From positions 1-37,980 of the forward strand of contig CAYLMK010000037.1 in assembly GCA_964384945.1 (NCBI GenBank): a DNA stretch of 37,980 bases. The letters are read 5' to 3'. A model generated the notes under the pieces. That model searched no databases. It was not told the DNA's origin and saw only the letters and a program-made list of their open reading frames with translations. How positions within the stretch are numbered: position 1 is the first letter of the stretch; each line of letters starts with the position of its first letter. A program made the translations under genes and the position numbers. This DNA is from S015-6 sp964384945 (GTDB lineage Bacteria > Desulfobacterota > DSWW01). This document shows, one piece after another, positions 7,684 to 16,730 of this stretch.

Positions 7684-8307
7684 TCAATGGATCAGGTCGC
7701 CGATCCTGCCCCAACGCACGTTCCGCTCCGGCCCGTTCCAGGACCAGTAGATCATGAAGGCCTTGCCCTTCATCAACTCGAACGGCACGGGGCCCCACAC
7801 CCGGCTGTCCGAGCTGTTTTCTCGGTTGTCCCCCATCATGAAGTAGCAATCCTCCGGGATCCGGATCGGACCGTAATTGTCCAACCCGCGAACGTAGTGC
7901 GAGCTTTCATAGTAGGCATGCGGGTCCTCTTCCAGGGGCCTGCCGTTGATGTGGACCTTGCGGTTGATCACCTCCAGCGTCTCGCCCGGCATCCCGATCA
8001 CCCGCTTGATGAAATCCTTCTTTCGTTCGGTGGGCTCCAGAAAGACGACCACCTCGCCCCGTTTCGGCCTCTGGAGGGTAAAGATCCGCAGGCTCGTGAA
8101 GGGAATCTGCGGACCGAAGATGAACTTGTTCACCAGGATATGATCTCCCACCAGCAGGGTGGGAATCATCGAGCCGGAGGGAATCTTGAACGCCTGCACG
8201 ATGAAGGAACGGATGACGAAGGCAAGCACGAGGGCGATCAGAATTGCCTCTGTGTATTCCCGAAACGTGGATTTCTTGTTCTCTTTCCCCTGGGTCTTGC
8301 TGTTCAA
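7684..8307 (-). CDS. lepB: Signal peptidase I
   Basis: This membrane protease removes signal peptides from exported proteins. The 207-aa protein has one N-terminal membrane segment (about 20-38). The catalytic serine is S46 in PSGSMIPT, and the catalytic lysine is K101 in DFIKRVIGMPGE. The box E motif is MMGDNRENSSDSRVWG. The start is a TTG with AAGGAAGGA upstream at good spacing. Upstream extension of the open frame would add unrelated residues overlapping the intergenic region and the sugar-nucleotide gene. It lies 73 bp after the UDP-glucuronate decarboxylase gene. Confidence 0.96.
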   Translation of the reverse strand: MNSKTQGKENKKSTFREYTEAILIALVLAFVIRSFIVQAFKIPSGSMIPTLLVGDHILVNKFIFGPQIPFTSLRIFTLQRPKRGEVVVFLEPTERKKDFIKRVIGMPGETLEVINRKVHINGRPLEEDPHAYYESSHYVRGLDNYGPIRIPEDCYFMMGDNRENSSDSRVWGPVPFELMKGKAFMIYWSWNGPERNVRWGRIGDLIH

Positions 8308-8380
8308 CGCGTTTCCTTCCTTTTCGAACGTGGGTAAGGGGGAAGGCAGTCGGCAGCGTTCTCCCTTCCGCATCCAAGCG

Positions 8381-9337
8381 TCAGCGCGGTCGGGGGTTCC
8401 CTTCGGCCGCTTCCTGGAAATGGATGAGTGTCTTTCGAATGCCCTCCTCGAAGGAGACCTTCGGCTCCCAGTCGAGCAGCCGCCGCGCCAGCGAGATGTC
8501 GGGCTGCCGCACCTTGGGATCGTCCGCCGGCAGCCCCTGAAAGACGATCTTGCTCCTCGAGCCCGTAATGGCAAGGATGGCCTTCGCGAAGGCAAGGATC
8601 GACATTTCCTGCGGGTTCCCCAGGTTGACAGGCCCGTTGTAGTCCGTGCGCAGCAGGAGCCGCCAGATCCCCTCCACCAGGTCGGAGACATAACAGAAGC
8701 TCCGGGTCTGCGACCCGTCCCCGAAGACCGTCAGGTCTTCCCCCCGCAGGGCCTGGGGGAGCAGGGTCGGAACCACCCTGCCGTCGTTGATCCGCATCCG
8801 CGGCCCGTATGTGTTGAAGATCCTCACGATACGGGTATCGATCCCGTGGCAGTTGTGATAGGCCATGGTGAGGGCCTCTGCAAAACGTTTCGCCTCGTCG
8901 TAGACGCCTCGCGGGCCCACGGGGTTCACGTTGCCCCAATAGGTCTCCGGCTGGGGATGGATCAGGGGATCCCCGTATACCTCGGAGGTGGAGGCAAGCA
9001 GGAACCGGGCCCGTTTCTCCTTTGCGAGCCCCAGGGCCTTGTGCGTTCCCAGCGACCCGACCTTCAGGGTCTGGATCGGCAAATGCTGGTAGTCGATCGG
9101 GCTCGCCGGCGAGGCAAAATGCAGAATGAAGTGCAGCTCGCCCTTCACATACAGGTACTCGGTCACATCCTGCTTGATAAAATGAAACCTCTCCTGCTCG
9201 AACAGGTGCGCGATGTTCCGCAGGGTTCCGGTGATGAGGTTGTCCATGCAGAAGACCTCGAAGCCCTCCGCCAGGAAACGGTCGCACAAATGGGACCCGA
9301 TGAATCCCGCCCCTCCGGTGATCAGAACCCGTTGCAT
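8381..9337 (-). CDS. uxs: UDP-glucuronate decarboxylase (UDP-xylose synthase)
   Basis: This extended short-chain dehydrogenase converts UDP-glucuronate to UDP-xylose with tightly bound NAD. The Rossmann motif is GGAGFIG (8-14). The catalytic set is T117-S118-E119 and Y146xxxK150. The UXS-type signatures ASPASPIDYQHLPIQTLK and STSEVYGDP, followed by HPQPETYWGNVNP, separate it from generic epimerases. Length, 318 aa, is typical of the soluble bacterial and plant form. It follows rfbD by 39 bp and belongs to the nucleotide-sugar group, so UDP-xylose is probably an LPS or O-antigen precursor. The substrate assignment rests on these signatures, not on assay. Confidence 0.88.
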   Translation of the reverse strand: MQRVLITGGAGFIGSHLCDRFLAEGFEVFCMDNLITGTLRNIAHLFEQERFHFIKQDVTEYLYVKGELHFILHFASPASPIDYQHLPIQTLKVGSLGTHKALGLAKEKRARFLLASTSEVYGDPLIHPQPETYWGNVNPVGPRGVYDEAKRFAEALTMAYHNCHGIDTRIVRIFNTYGPRMRINDGRVVPTLLPQALRGEDLTVFGDGSQTRSFCYVSDLVEGIWRLLLRTDYNGPVNLGNPQEMSILAFAKAILAITGSRSKIVFQGLPADDPKVRQPDISLARRLLDWEPKVSFEEGIRKTLIHFQEAAEGNPRPR

Positions 9338-9376
9338 GCCCGTCGTCTTCCTTCCTTGAGCGATGGTTCTCCTTCG

Positions 9377-10213
9377 TCAGGAGAACAGATAGTCCCGCAG
9401 GGCATCCGACCATGCGCGCAGCCGCATTCCGGTCGCCTTCTCGAACTTCCTGCAGTCGAGAACCGAGTTCGCCGGCCGCGGAGCCTCTCGCCCCAGTTCC
9501 TCGGTGGAGATGGGGTCGACCTCCACGTCCTTGGTTTCGCTGAGCTCCAGGATCCGCTTGGCGAATTCAAACCAGGTGCAGGCCTCCCGGTTGGTTACAT
9601 GGAACGTTCCCTGGAGGGATCTCTCCGCCGCCGCCTGGAGGGCCGCGGCCAGGTCGAGCGTGTAGGTGGGCGAACCTCTCTGGTCATCGACCACACGCAG
9701 ACGCTTCTTCCGGCCGGCCTGCGACAGGATCGCCTTCACGAAGTTCTTCCCGTTCTTTCCATACAACCAGGCGGTCCGGATGAGGCAGGCCTCGGGCAGG
9801 ATTTCCCGGATCCTCTTCTCCCCTTCCCACTTGGAGCGGGCGTAGACCCCGAGAGGATTGGGAGGATCCTCCTCGGCGTAGGGCCTCTTTTCCTTTCCGT
9901 CAAAGACGTAGTCCGTGCTCACGTGAATGAGCTGCACCCCACGCCGGCGGCAGGCCAGGGCGAGGTTGGCGGCCCCTTCCGCGTTGACCCGGAAGGCCAG
10001 CGCCTCCCGCCGTTCGCTCCCGTCCACATCGGTGTAGGCCGCGGCGTTGATCAGCACGTCCGGGGCGATCGAGGCCACCTGCTCCTCGACGCTCCGGGGG
10101 TCCGTGATGTCCATTTCCTCCAGGTCCACGCCGACGGCGGTGTGGGCGGAGGCCAGCACGCGAACCAGATCGGTGCCGAGCATCCCCTTGCAGCCGGAAA
10201 CCAGTATCTTCAA
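9377..10213 (-). CDS. rfbD: dTDP-4-dehydrorhamnose reductase
   Basis: RmlD makes the last reduction to dTDP-L-rhamnose. The protein (278 aa from the chosen start) opens with KILVSGCKGMLG (GxxGxxG), and has STDYVFDG and the catalytic YARSKWEGE (YxxxK). It ends with the family's usual C-terminal helices. I chose TTG at 10213: it gives an M-K-I-L start like other RmlD proteins and has GGAAGG 5 nt upstream. GTG at 10219 is the alternative and would overlap that ribosome binding site. It lies 24 bp after rfbB. Confidence 0.93.
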   Translation of the reverse strand: MKILVSGCKGMLGTDLVRVLASAHTAVGVDLEEMDITDPRSVEEQVASIAPDVLINAAAYTDVDGSERREALAFRVNAEGAANLALACRRRGVQLIHVSTDYVFDGKEKRPYAEEDPPNPLGVYARSKWEGEKRIREILPEACLIRTAWLYGKNGKNFVKAILSQAGRKKRLRVVDDQRGSPTYTLDLAAALQAAAERSLQGTFHVTNREACTWFEFAKRILELSETKDVEVDPISTEELGREAPRPANSVLDCRKFEKATGMRLRAWSDALRDYLFS

Positions 10214-10237
10214 CGGCACCTTCCCGAGCGTCCCGGA

Positions 10238-11245
10238 TCATCGGTCCCCGTACATCCGGGCGTAATACTCCCGATACTCTCCGCTCTTGATCTTCTTCCA
10301 CCAACTCTCGTTCCGAATGTACCACTCGATCGTACGGGCCATGCCTTCGGAGAAAGAGATCGAAGGCCGCCAGTCGAGTTCTTTCCGCAGCTTCGAGCTG
10401 TCGATCGCGTACCGCCGGTCATGTCCGGGCCTGTCCCGCACGTGCCGGATCAGGCCCGCATCCTTGCCGAGCCTTTCGAGGATCGTCTGCGTGATTTCCA
10501 GGTTCGTCTTCTCGGCGTCCGCACCGATGTTGTAGACCTCGCCGGGCCTTCCGTCAAGCAGGACCCTCTCCAGGGCGGCGCAATGGTCCCGAACGTGGAT
10601 CCAGTCGCGGACGTACAGCCCATCCCCATAGACAGGGAGCGGTTCGTCCGCAAGTGCATTGGTAATGAAAAGGGGGATCAGCTTCTCCGGAAACTGGTAC
10701 GGGCCGTAGTTGTTCGAGCATCGCGTAACGAGCACGGGAAGATCGTAGGTCCTCCAATAGGCGCGGCACAGGAGATCCGCGGCGGCCTTGCTCGCCGAGT
10801 AGGGGCTGTTGGCCGCCAGGGGACTCTCCTCGGTGAACGCGCCCCTCCCTTCTCGGGATCCGTAGACCTCGTCGGTCGAAATCTGGAGAAACCGGGCGAC
10901 CCCGAACCGCCTCGCCGCATCCAGCAGGGCCTGGGTGCCCAGGACGTTCGTTCGCAGGAAGTGGCCCGGGTCCTCGATGCTTCGGTCCACGTGGCTTTCG
11001 GCGGCGAAATTGACCACCCCGTCCAGGCCCTCGGCGAACAGAGCCTCCAGAAGATGCGCGTCCGCGATGTCCCCGCGAACAAACCGGTAGTTCTCCCGGT
11101 CCTCCACGTCCGCGAGGTTTTCCAGGTTTCCTGCATAGGTGAGAAGATCCAGGTTCACGATCTCGGAGCCGGGGCGCCTCTCGAGCATGTACCGGATGAA
11201 GTTCGAGCCGATGAAGCCCGCGCCCCCCGTGACCAGAATCCTCAT
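10238..11245 (-). CDS. rfbB: dTDP-glucose 4,6-dehydratase
   Basis: RmlB converts dTDP-glucose to dTDP-4-keto-6-deoxyglucose. The 335-aa protein has GGAGFIGSNF (7-16), the dehydratase triad region ISTDEVYG (T124, D125, E126), and Y149xxxK153 in SPYSASKAA. It also has the substrate-site motif RCSNNYGPYQFPEKLIP. The ATG at 11245 overlaps the TGA of rfbA in an ATGA arrangement, so translation is probably coupled. The frame is open further upstream, but those residues overlap rfbA and are not homologous. Confidence 0.96.
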   Translation of the reverse strand: MRILVTGGAGFIGSNFIRYMLERRPGSEIVNLDLLTYAGNLENLADVEDRENYRFVRGDIADAHLLEALFAEGLDGVVNFAAESHVDRSIEDPGHFLRTNVLGTQALLDAARRFGVARFLQISTDEVYGSREGRGAFTEESPLAANSPYSASKAAADLLCRAYWRTYDLPVLVTRCSNNYGPYQFPEKLIPLFITNALADEPLPVYGDGLYVRDWIHVRDHCAALERVLLDGRPGEVYNIGADAEKTNLEITQTILERLGKDAGLIRHVRDRPGHDRRYAIDSSKLRKELDWRPSISFSEGMARTIEWYIRNESWWKKIKSGEYREYYARMYGDR

Positions 11246-12318
11246 AGCAGTTCCACCTGGCTCGAATCTCCCAGCAGAAAGCGGTGGGCTCTGGGTTTCT
11301 GCTTGGTTCTGGAGATCGCGACATTCGTTCCGATCAGGCTGTCCTCGATGCGAAAGGTCCTGTCCGACGGAGAATCCAGGATCACCGAGTTCTCGCAAAC
11401 GATGCTGTGCTGAATCTCCACGTTTTCGATCCGGCACCGGCCGCCGATGCTGGTAAAGGGACCGATGTAAGCGTTCCGGAGGCTCGTGTTTGCACCGATG
11501 ATCGCCGGGCCCCGGATCACGGAGTTGCTGACCTGAGCGCCCTTTTCAACGATCACCCTGAATTGAATCGTGGAGTCCGCGTCCACGTCCCCCTCGATGC
11601 GCGGTTCGATCGAATCCAGGATGAGCCGGTTCGCCTCGAGCATATCCGCAAGCTTTCCCGTGTCTTTCCACCATCCGGTGACAATGTGGGGAGCCACCTC
11701 GTACCCGTGGTCGATCAGCCACTGGATGGCATCCGTGATCTCCAGCTCGTTGCGCCCCGACGGCCGGATCGCCTTCGCCGCGAGGAAGATATTGGCGTCG
11801 AACATGTAGACTCCGGTCAATGCGAGGTCGCTCTTCGGCTGCTTCGGCTTCTCTTCCAGTCGCACCACCTTTCCGTCCTTCAACTCGGCCACGCCGAACT
11901 GGCTCGGATTCGGAACGCTGACGAGCTGGATCTGGGCGTGCGGCCGCTTGCTGCGGAACGCATCGACGAGATCCTTGATGCCGTCCTTGAGAATGTTGTC
12001 GCCCAGGTACATCACGAAAGGGTCGCCGCCGAGGTAGGCCTCGGCCGTCAGCACGGCGTGGGCCAGCCCCAGCGGTGCATCCTGGCGGATGTAAGTGATC
12101 TTCAGGCCCCAACGGGATCCGTCCCCCACTTCCCGCTGAATCTCCTGCCAGGTATCGCCCACGATGATCCCCACCTCGGTGATACCCGCCTCCCGAATCG
12201 CCTCCAACCCGTAGAAGAGGACGGGTTTGTTGGCCACCGGGATCAACTGCTTGGCACTTGTGTGCGTGATCGGACGAAGCCGTGTCCCTTGGCCCCCGCT
12301 CAGTACGAGTCCCTTCAA
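11242..12318 (-). CDS. rfbA: Glucose-1-phosphate thymidylyltransferase, long form
   Basis: The enzyme makes dTDP-glucose from dTTP and glucose-1-phosphate. The nucleotidyltransferase signature is GGQGTRLRPIT (8-18), and MYLGDN carries the metal aspartate. The protein is 358 aa against about 290 for the classic RmlA. The extra part, from about residue 245, is a left-handed beta-helix-like repeat region, which makes it the long subtype (G1P_TT_long). That subtype also occurs in antibiotic-sugar pathways and some archaea. The start is TTG with AAAGGAG 6 nt upstream. It is the first of the rfbA-rfbB-rfbD group. Confidence 0.93.
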   Translation of the reverse strand: MKGLVLSGGQGTRLRPITHTSAKQLIPVANKPVLFYGLEAIREAGITEVGIIVGDTWQEIQREVGDGSRWGLKITYIRQDAPLGLAHAVLTAEAYLGGDPFVMYLGDNILKDGIKDLVDAFRSKRPHAQIQLVSVPNPSQFGVAELKDGKVVRLEEKPKQPKSDLALTGVYMFDANIFLAAKAIRPSGRNELEITDAIQWLIDHGYEVAPHIVTGWWKDTGKLADMLEANRLILDSIEPRIEGDVDADSTIQFRVIVEKGAQVSNSVIRGPAIIGANTSLRNAYIGPFTSIGGRCRIENVEIQHSIVCENSVILDSPSDRTFRIEDSLIGTNVAISRTKQKPRAHRFLLGDSSQVELL

Positions 12319-12355
12319 GGAATTCTCCTTTCTGCAGGTGGAGTCGGGTCGGATG

Positions 12356-12432
12356 CCCTGTCCGATACCGAATACGATCGGACGGGGACCCTGCTTTCTT
12401 GAGTCCGCAGTCTTTCCTTTTGCTCAAGGAAA
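12356..12432. repeat. Two inverted repeats between lptD and rfbA
   Basis: The first hairpin pairs 12356-12366 (CCCTGTCCGAT) with 12377-12387 (ATCGGACGGGG). This is an 11-bp stem with one G-U pair and a 10-nt loop. The second pairs TTTCCTT (12413-12419) with AAGGAAA (12426-12432), a perfect 7-bp stem with a 6-nt loop. Both lie in the 176-bp gap after the lptD stop and before rfbA, the largest gap in the envelope block. Neither has a T-run on the minus strand. They may attenuate, mark a processing site, or be the leader of the rfb group. No coding frame is supported in this gap. Confidence 0.45.
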
Positions 12433-12494
12433 CCGAAGGGTTATCGGGCTCCACCGCGTCCGTGGTCCCAGAGTATGCCATGCCGTTCGACCCG

Positions 12495-14684
12495 TCAAGC
12501 ATCGCCCCCGGACCGCCCTCGGTTGAAGGAGCCCAGCCCGATGAGCCGGAACAGAACCGAAAACCCGATGTCGTCGGGCCGGACGGTCTGGTTCATCCCA
12601 AGGACCACGGACCAGCAATCGCACACGGAGGTGTACGAGATCGAAAGATGGTTCTCGACCTTTCCGGACCGCTCGATCAGGTAAAGCGTATCCAAGGAGC
12701 CGGACCACCGGGGATTGATGCGGGCCCGGACCCGCGACCGCAGCGTCTGCTCGATCCCGGGAAACAGGTACACGAGACCGTAGGCATCCCAGAGCTCCAC
12801 CCGGGTCAAGGGGTCCACCAAGTGTTCCTTGTGTTCCAGGAAGCCGAGATCGAGGCCGAACCGGTCGGTTCCGCTCCGCAGGGAGGTCCCCACGTCCAAG
12901 ATTCTCACGGCGCCGTCGTGGGGATCTACATGAACCTCGGTTGTCAGCCCGAGCCAGGAGCGGGGCTGCAGATGGGCACGTACCAGAACGTCGGAGAAGA
13001 GCCCTCGGGTGGGCGAGTCCATCGGGTCCTGGTCCAGGTCGAGGCTCTGCGCCACATAGAGATCCCCCATGACCCCCCTGTTACCGCCGGGCACTCCGTC
13101 GCTCGCCCTGCCCCAGAGGCTCGTGTAGAGGCTGTAGGTGAGGAAATTCCTCCCCTGCAAAACATCGAGGCCGTCCATAGGAGCCGGAAAGGGATCCGAC
13201 GCAATCGCGTGAATATACTGATACCGGACCCCGGGCCGCACGATGTGGAAGAGCCGATAGGATCCTACGTCGAAGGTTCTTCCGGCGCTCCCCTCCGCGC
13301 CGGCCAGGGTCTCGAGCAGGGTCCGTTGCTGGTTCCCGTCGCCCCCGAAGCTCTGATTTACGTACTGGGAGAGAATCTCCCGGACAGCCACCCCCCCCTT
13401 GAGGGACAGGCCGGGCAACGGGCTGAACAAGACCTGCCCCTGCGGGAGGATCTGCTGCCGCCACCTCTTGTTTCCCATTTCATCCATGAAGTGAACCGCC
13501 TCGGAGCGCCAGCCGAGCGAAAGCCAGGGGAACCCGGCCGGGCTGCGGACAAGGTCGAGGTGCACATGAGGCAGACGCTGAGGCACCTTTTCGCCTCCCG
13601 TCTCGGCCACCAGGTCCCAGAAGTTTCCCTCCAGGGTCGTATGGAGGTCTCCCTTGTGGAAGCCGAACGTCCCGCGGCTCTCCAGGATCCGGTCGGAGGG
13701 ATCCGAGACTTCCCAAGGGAAATCCTCGGGGTAGGCGTTGTCCGAGACAACCCTCGCCTCCATCTTGTCGTAAAACGAGGTGGAGAGTTCCTGGAGATGC
13801 CCTGCCCGAATGCCGTATCGGAATTCATCCGCCTTCATGTCATAGAGCATGGCGAGGTTCCACTGTCCGGCCGTATCCTTGTTCGGGCGGTACCGCAGCT
13901 CCATGCCCGGCTTGGCCCCCCTTTTGGTCAGGCCTTCCAGGACAAAAGTCGCATCGTAACTGGCATCGATCGCCCAGTAGTAGGGAAGCGCAAATTCCCA
14001 GCCGTGGCGTCCGGACTGCCCGATTCCCGGCACCAGGAAGCCGGATTCGCGATTCAGTTTCACGGGCACATAGCCGCTGGGGAGATAAAGGACCGGCACG
14101 CCGAGGATGTGAAACGTGGCCTTCCTGACCTCCGCATACCCGCCCAATTTGATTTCGCCCTCCCGGGCCCGCATCTCCCAGGGCACCCGGTCCTCGGGGG
14201 AGGGGCAACGGCAGGTCGTGAAGGTCCCGTCCTGGACCCAATACGTGTCCGGTCCGGTCTTCTCCAGGATACCGGCACGGATGTTGTAGCCCGTCTCCTC
14301 GAAAAGAAGCTCGCCCTGCTCCAGCCTGCCCGTCTGCGTCTCCCAGTGATACTCGAGCTCCTCGCAGCGAAGGATGTCGTTTCCCTGAAGCAGCCGGACC
14401 CGCTGTCTTGCGTAACCGGTCTTGTCGTCCAGATCGAGAAAGATCTCCTGCGCCTCCAGGACGGCGCCCTCGTACAGGAGCCTCACGTCCCCGGCGGCGG
14501 TTCCGACCATGCCTTTCCCGTCGAAGGTGAACGAGTCCGCATGGAGACGGACCGTGTCCGCCGGAAGGGGACGATCCCGGGCATCATCCTCGGCATTCGC
14601 CGTCCGGCTCGCGGAAAGACCCAGGAGGATCCCCGCGAGGAGAAGGGGGCAAAACGTGGAAGGGACGAGCCGGCGCATTCCCAT
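12495..14684 (-). CDS. lptD: LPS-assembly protein LptD
   Basis: This outer-membrane beta-barrel inserts LPS into the outer leaflet. The 729-aa protein has a signal peptide (about 1-31, cut after ASRTANA), an OstA/LptA-like periplasmic jellyroll (about 40-170), and the long barrel (about 200-725). The cysteine pairs are as expected: CRC after TFTT near residue 157, and CDCWS near the C-terminus, which could form the inter-domain disulfides. It lies downstream of trpC on the same strand. The ATG at 14684 has GAGG 8 nt upstream; MRRLV at 14678 is an alternative. Length is close to E. coli LptD (784 aa). Confidence 0.95.
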   Translation of the reverse strand: MGMRRLVPSTFCPLLLAGILLGLSASRTANAEDDARDRPLPADTVRLHADSFTFDGKGMVGTAAGDVRLLYEGAVLEAQEIFLDLDDKTGYARQRVRLLQGNDILRCEELEYHWETQTGRLEQGELLFEETGYNIRAGILEKTGPDTYWVQDGTFTTCRCPSPEDRVPWEMRAREGEIKLGGYAEVRKATFHILGVPVLYLPSGYVPVKLNRESGFLVPGIGQSGRHGWEFALPYYWAIDASYDATFVLEGLTKRGAKPGMELRYRPNKDTAGQWNLAMLYDMKADEFRYGIRAGHLQELSTSFYDKMEARVVSDNAYPEDFPWEVSDPSDRILESRGTFGFHKGDLHTTLEGNFWDLVAETGGEKVPQRLPHVHLDLVRSPAGFPWLSLGWRSEAVHFMDEMGNKRWRQQILPQGQVLFSPLPGLSLKGGVAVREILSQYVNQSFGGDGNQQRTLLETLAGAEGSAGRTFDVGSYRLFHIVRPGVRYQYIHAIASDPFPAPMDGLDVLQGRNFLTYSLYTSLWGRASDGVPGGNRGVMGDLYVAQSLDLDQDPMDSPTRGLFSDVLVRAHLQPRSWLGLTTEVHVDPHDGAVRILDVGTSLRSGTDRFGLDLGFLEHKEHLVDPLTRVELWDAYGLVYLFPGIEQTLRSRVRARINPRWSGSLDTLYLIERSGKVENHLSISYTSVCDCWSVVLGMNQTVRPDDIGFSVLFRLIGLGSFNRGRSGGDA

Positions 14685-14770
14685 GCCTGCAGGGCCTCAA
14701 CCCGAATCGGGTTCGTCAGGGTATCCCCACGCCTTCTTGACGAAAGCCATCCTCGTGATCCCGCAGACCC

Positions 14771-15583
14771 TCACGCGTGGGATGTCACCAGCTCCCGGAG
14801 TTCCGCCTCCGGATCCGCCGCCGTCATCAGCGACTCACCGACGAGGAAGGCCCTGACACCCTCCGATTCCAGGGAACGAATCTGCTCCCCGCTCCGGATC
14901 CCGGAGGCGCTCACCACCACGACCTCGGCCGGAATCCGGGGCAGGAGACGACGTGTCACGGACAGATCCACGGCAAACCGGCTGAGATCCCGGTTGTTGA
15001 TCGCGAGCAGGCCTGCTCCCCGGGCAAGGGCACGGTCGAGATCGCGCTCGTCATGAACCTCGACGAGGGCTTCCATGCCGGAATCCGCAGTCTGCGCGAG
15101 CAGGTCACCGAACCTGCCCTCTTCCAGGATCCGCACGATCAGAAGAACCGCGTCCGCCCCCGAGGCCCTGGCCTCATGGACCTGATACGGGTCGATCAGA
15201 AAATCCTTTCGCAGCAAGGGCAGCCCCACCTCCGGCCGTATGCGAGAAAGATCCTCCAGGGATCCTTTGAAAAACCTCGCGTCCGTCAGCACCGACAGCC
15301 CGATCGCGCCCGCCCGGGCACAGCGTTTCGCCCAGTCGACCGGATCCAGGTCCTCGCGCAGGACCCCCTTGGAGGGAGAGGCCCGCTTGAGTTCCGCGAG
15401 GATCCGGTGCGGGGGGCCATGCGGATCGGTGATGCTTCGGGTGAGGGATCGCGGAGGATCGGCATGTGCGGCCTCTCGCTTCACGACCGACAGGGGCCTG
15501 CGCCGCTTCGCCTCGCTGATCTCCCGACGTTTGTGAGCGACGATCTCTTCGAGGATGTTCCCCGGCTTTCCCCTATTGCTCAT
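14771..15583 (-). CDS. trpC: Indole-3-glycerol phosphate synthase
   Basis: TrpC closes the indole ring in tryptophan synthesis. The 270-aa TIM barrel has ELKRASPSKG (phosphate and substrate site, catalytic K), LSVLTDARFFKGS, LLRKDFLIDPYQV (catalytic K), INNRDLSRF and VSASGIRS. These are all expected motifs, so it should be active. The ATG at 15583 overlaps the exbD stop by 11 bp, and AAGAAGGCGAGA precedes it. No other trp gene is in the window, so it is an orphan placed between exbD and lptD. Confidence 0.96.
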   Translation of the reverse strand: MSNRGKPGNILEEIVAHKRREISEAKRRRPLSVVKREAAHADPPRSLTRSITDPHGPPHRILAELKRASPSKGVLREDLDPVDWAKRCARAGAIGLSVLTDARFFKGSLEDLSRIRPEVGLPLLRKDFLIDPYQVHEARASGADAVLLIVRILEEGRFGDLLAQTADSGMEALVEVHDERDLDRALARGAGLLAINNRDLSRFAVDLSVTRRLLPRIPAEVVVVSASGIRSGEQIRSLESEGVRAFLVGESLMTAADPEAELRELVTSHA

Positions 15584-16010
15584 TCTCGCCTTCTTCCCTC
15601 TCCTTGCTGCGCGTGCCGATCGCCAGCCGAGGGATCCCCACCTGCCTGGCTGCATCCATCAGCTCGACGACCTGACCATGCCGGGCCGCCTCATCCGCCT
15701 CAAGCACGAACAGCGAGGCCTTCCATCGTCTCTGCCTCTGCCGCAGGGTGTCGATCAGATCGGCTCGCGGGACCTTTTCCCTGTCCAGGAAGACCTCGCC
15801 GTCGTGCGTCAGGACGGCCTTCAGGGTCCTCTTCTCTTCGGCGATTCTCTCCGAATGGGCCCGCGGCAGGTTCACGGACAGTCCGGGGTGCACCCGGAAG
15901 GTCGTGGAAACCGCGAAGAAGATCACCAGGAGAAACATCACGTCGATGAGCGGGGTCAGGTTCAGGGCAGGCTCGTTTTCCTCGTCCCAACCGTTCCTCT
16001 TGAAGTTCAT
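15573..16010 (-). CDS. exbD: ExbD/TolR-family proton-channel partner
   Basis: This is the 145-aa inner-membrane partner of the ExbB-like channel. It has a short cytoplasmic N-terminus, one membrane helix beginning NLTPLIDVMFLLVIFFAVST (the aspartate of LIDVMF is the proton-conducting residue), and a periplasmic domain that would touch a TonB-like or cell-wall partner. Its ATG overlaps the exbB stop as ATGA, and its stop overlaps trpC. No tonB or tolA is nearby. In this setting, beside msbA and lptD, an envelope or LPS-related energising role is plausible but unproven. Confidence 0.92.
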   Translation of the reverse strand: MNFKRNGWDEENEPALNLTPLIDVMFLLVIFFAVSTTFRVHPGLSVNLPRAHSERIAEEKRTLKAVLTHDGEVFLDREKVPRADLIDTLRQRQRRWKASLFVLEADEAARHGQVVELMDAARQVGIPRLAIGTRSKEREEGENEQ

Positions 16011-16633
16011 CGGCTCTCCTTTTCTGCCGGCGAGGCGGGGGCAGGAAGAAGATTCAGCAGGTAGGTGGCATACTCTTCGAGCATGTGCACGAGCCGCTCC
16101 GCGCGAGCCGCGAGATAACGCTGTCCGAGGAAGGTTGGGATCGCCACGCTCAGGCCCGCCGCTGTTGTGATCAGCGCCTCGGAAATTCCGGTGGCGAGGC
16201 TTGCGGGATTGCCGACGCCCTCGACCGAAATCGTGCCGAATACCTTGATCATTCCGCTTACGGTCCCGAGCAGGCCGAGCAAAGGAGAAACCGACGCGAT
16301 CGTGTGGAGGAGGCCGATGTACTTCTTCAGGTCCAGCGCCTCCGCCTTGCCTCTCTCCTCCATGTTCTCCTTGATGAGGTCCCGGGAGTAGCCGTATTGC
16401 TGAAGGCCGGCGAACAGAATGCGCGCGAGGGGCGAAGGGTGCTGCTGACAATACGTCCGCGCCTCCGGCACCATCTTTTTCCGCAGGAAGTTCTCGAGCT
16501 CCCGCAAGGGCTCCTCCGGCAGAACCAGTTCCCTGCGCAACACCCAGAGTCTCTCGAGGAAAACGCCCAACGCGATCACGGAGAAGGCGAGAATCGGACC
16601 CATCAAGACGCCGCCGCGAATAAGCCAGTCCAA
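16007..16633 (-). CDS. exbB: MotA/TolQ/ExbB-family proton channel protein
   Basis: The 208-aa protein has three membrane helices: about 7-27, 106-128 and 150-172. The family region is ASVSPLLGLLGTVSGMIKVF, followed by ALITTAAGLSVAIPTF. With ExbD it forms an inner-membrane proton-driven motor. The start is a TTG that directly follows a near-perfect AAAGGAGG at 5-nt spacing, so the longer open frame upstream is not used. The gene begins 97 bp after the GT4 gene ends and is coupled to exbD. Confidence 0.92.
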   Translation of the reverse strand: MDWLIRGGVLMGPILAFSVIALGVFLERLWVLRRELVLPEEPLRELENFLRKKMVPEARTYCQQHPSPLARILFAGLQQYGYSRDLIKENMEERGKAEALDLKKYIGLLHTIASVSPLLGLLGTVSGMIKVFGTISVEGVGNPASLATGISEALITTAAGLSVAIPTFLGQRYLAARAERLVHMLEEYATYLLNLLPAPASPAEKESR

Positions 16634-16730
16634 GGGGACCTCCTTTGTGCGGTAGGTCGTTCGGGGACGAGTATAGTCGCCCCATGCCGGTTTTACAACG
16701 AGCCCGCGTGGCACCGCAGGCCCGCCGGAA

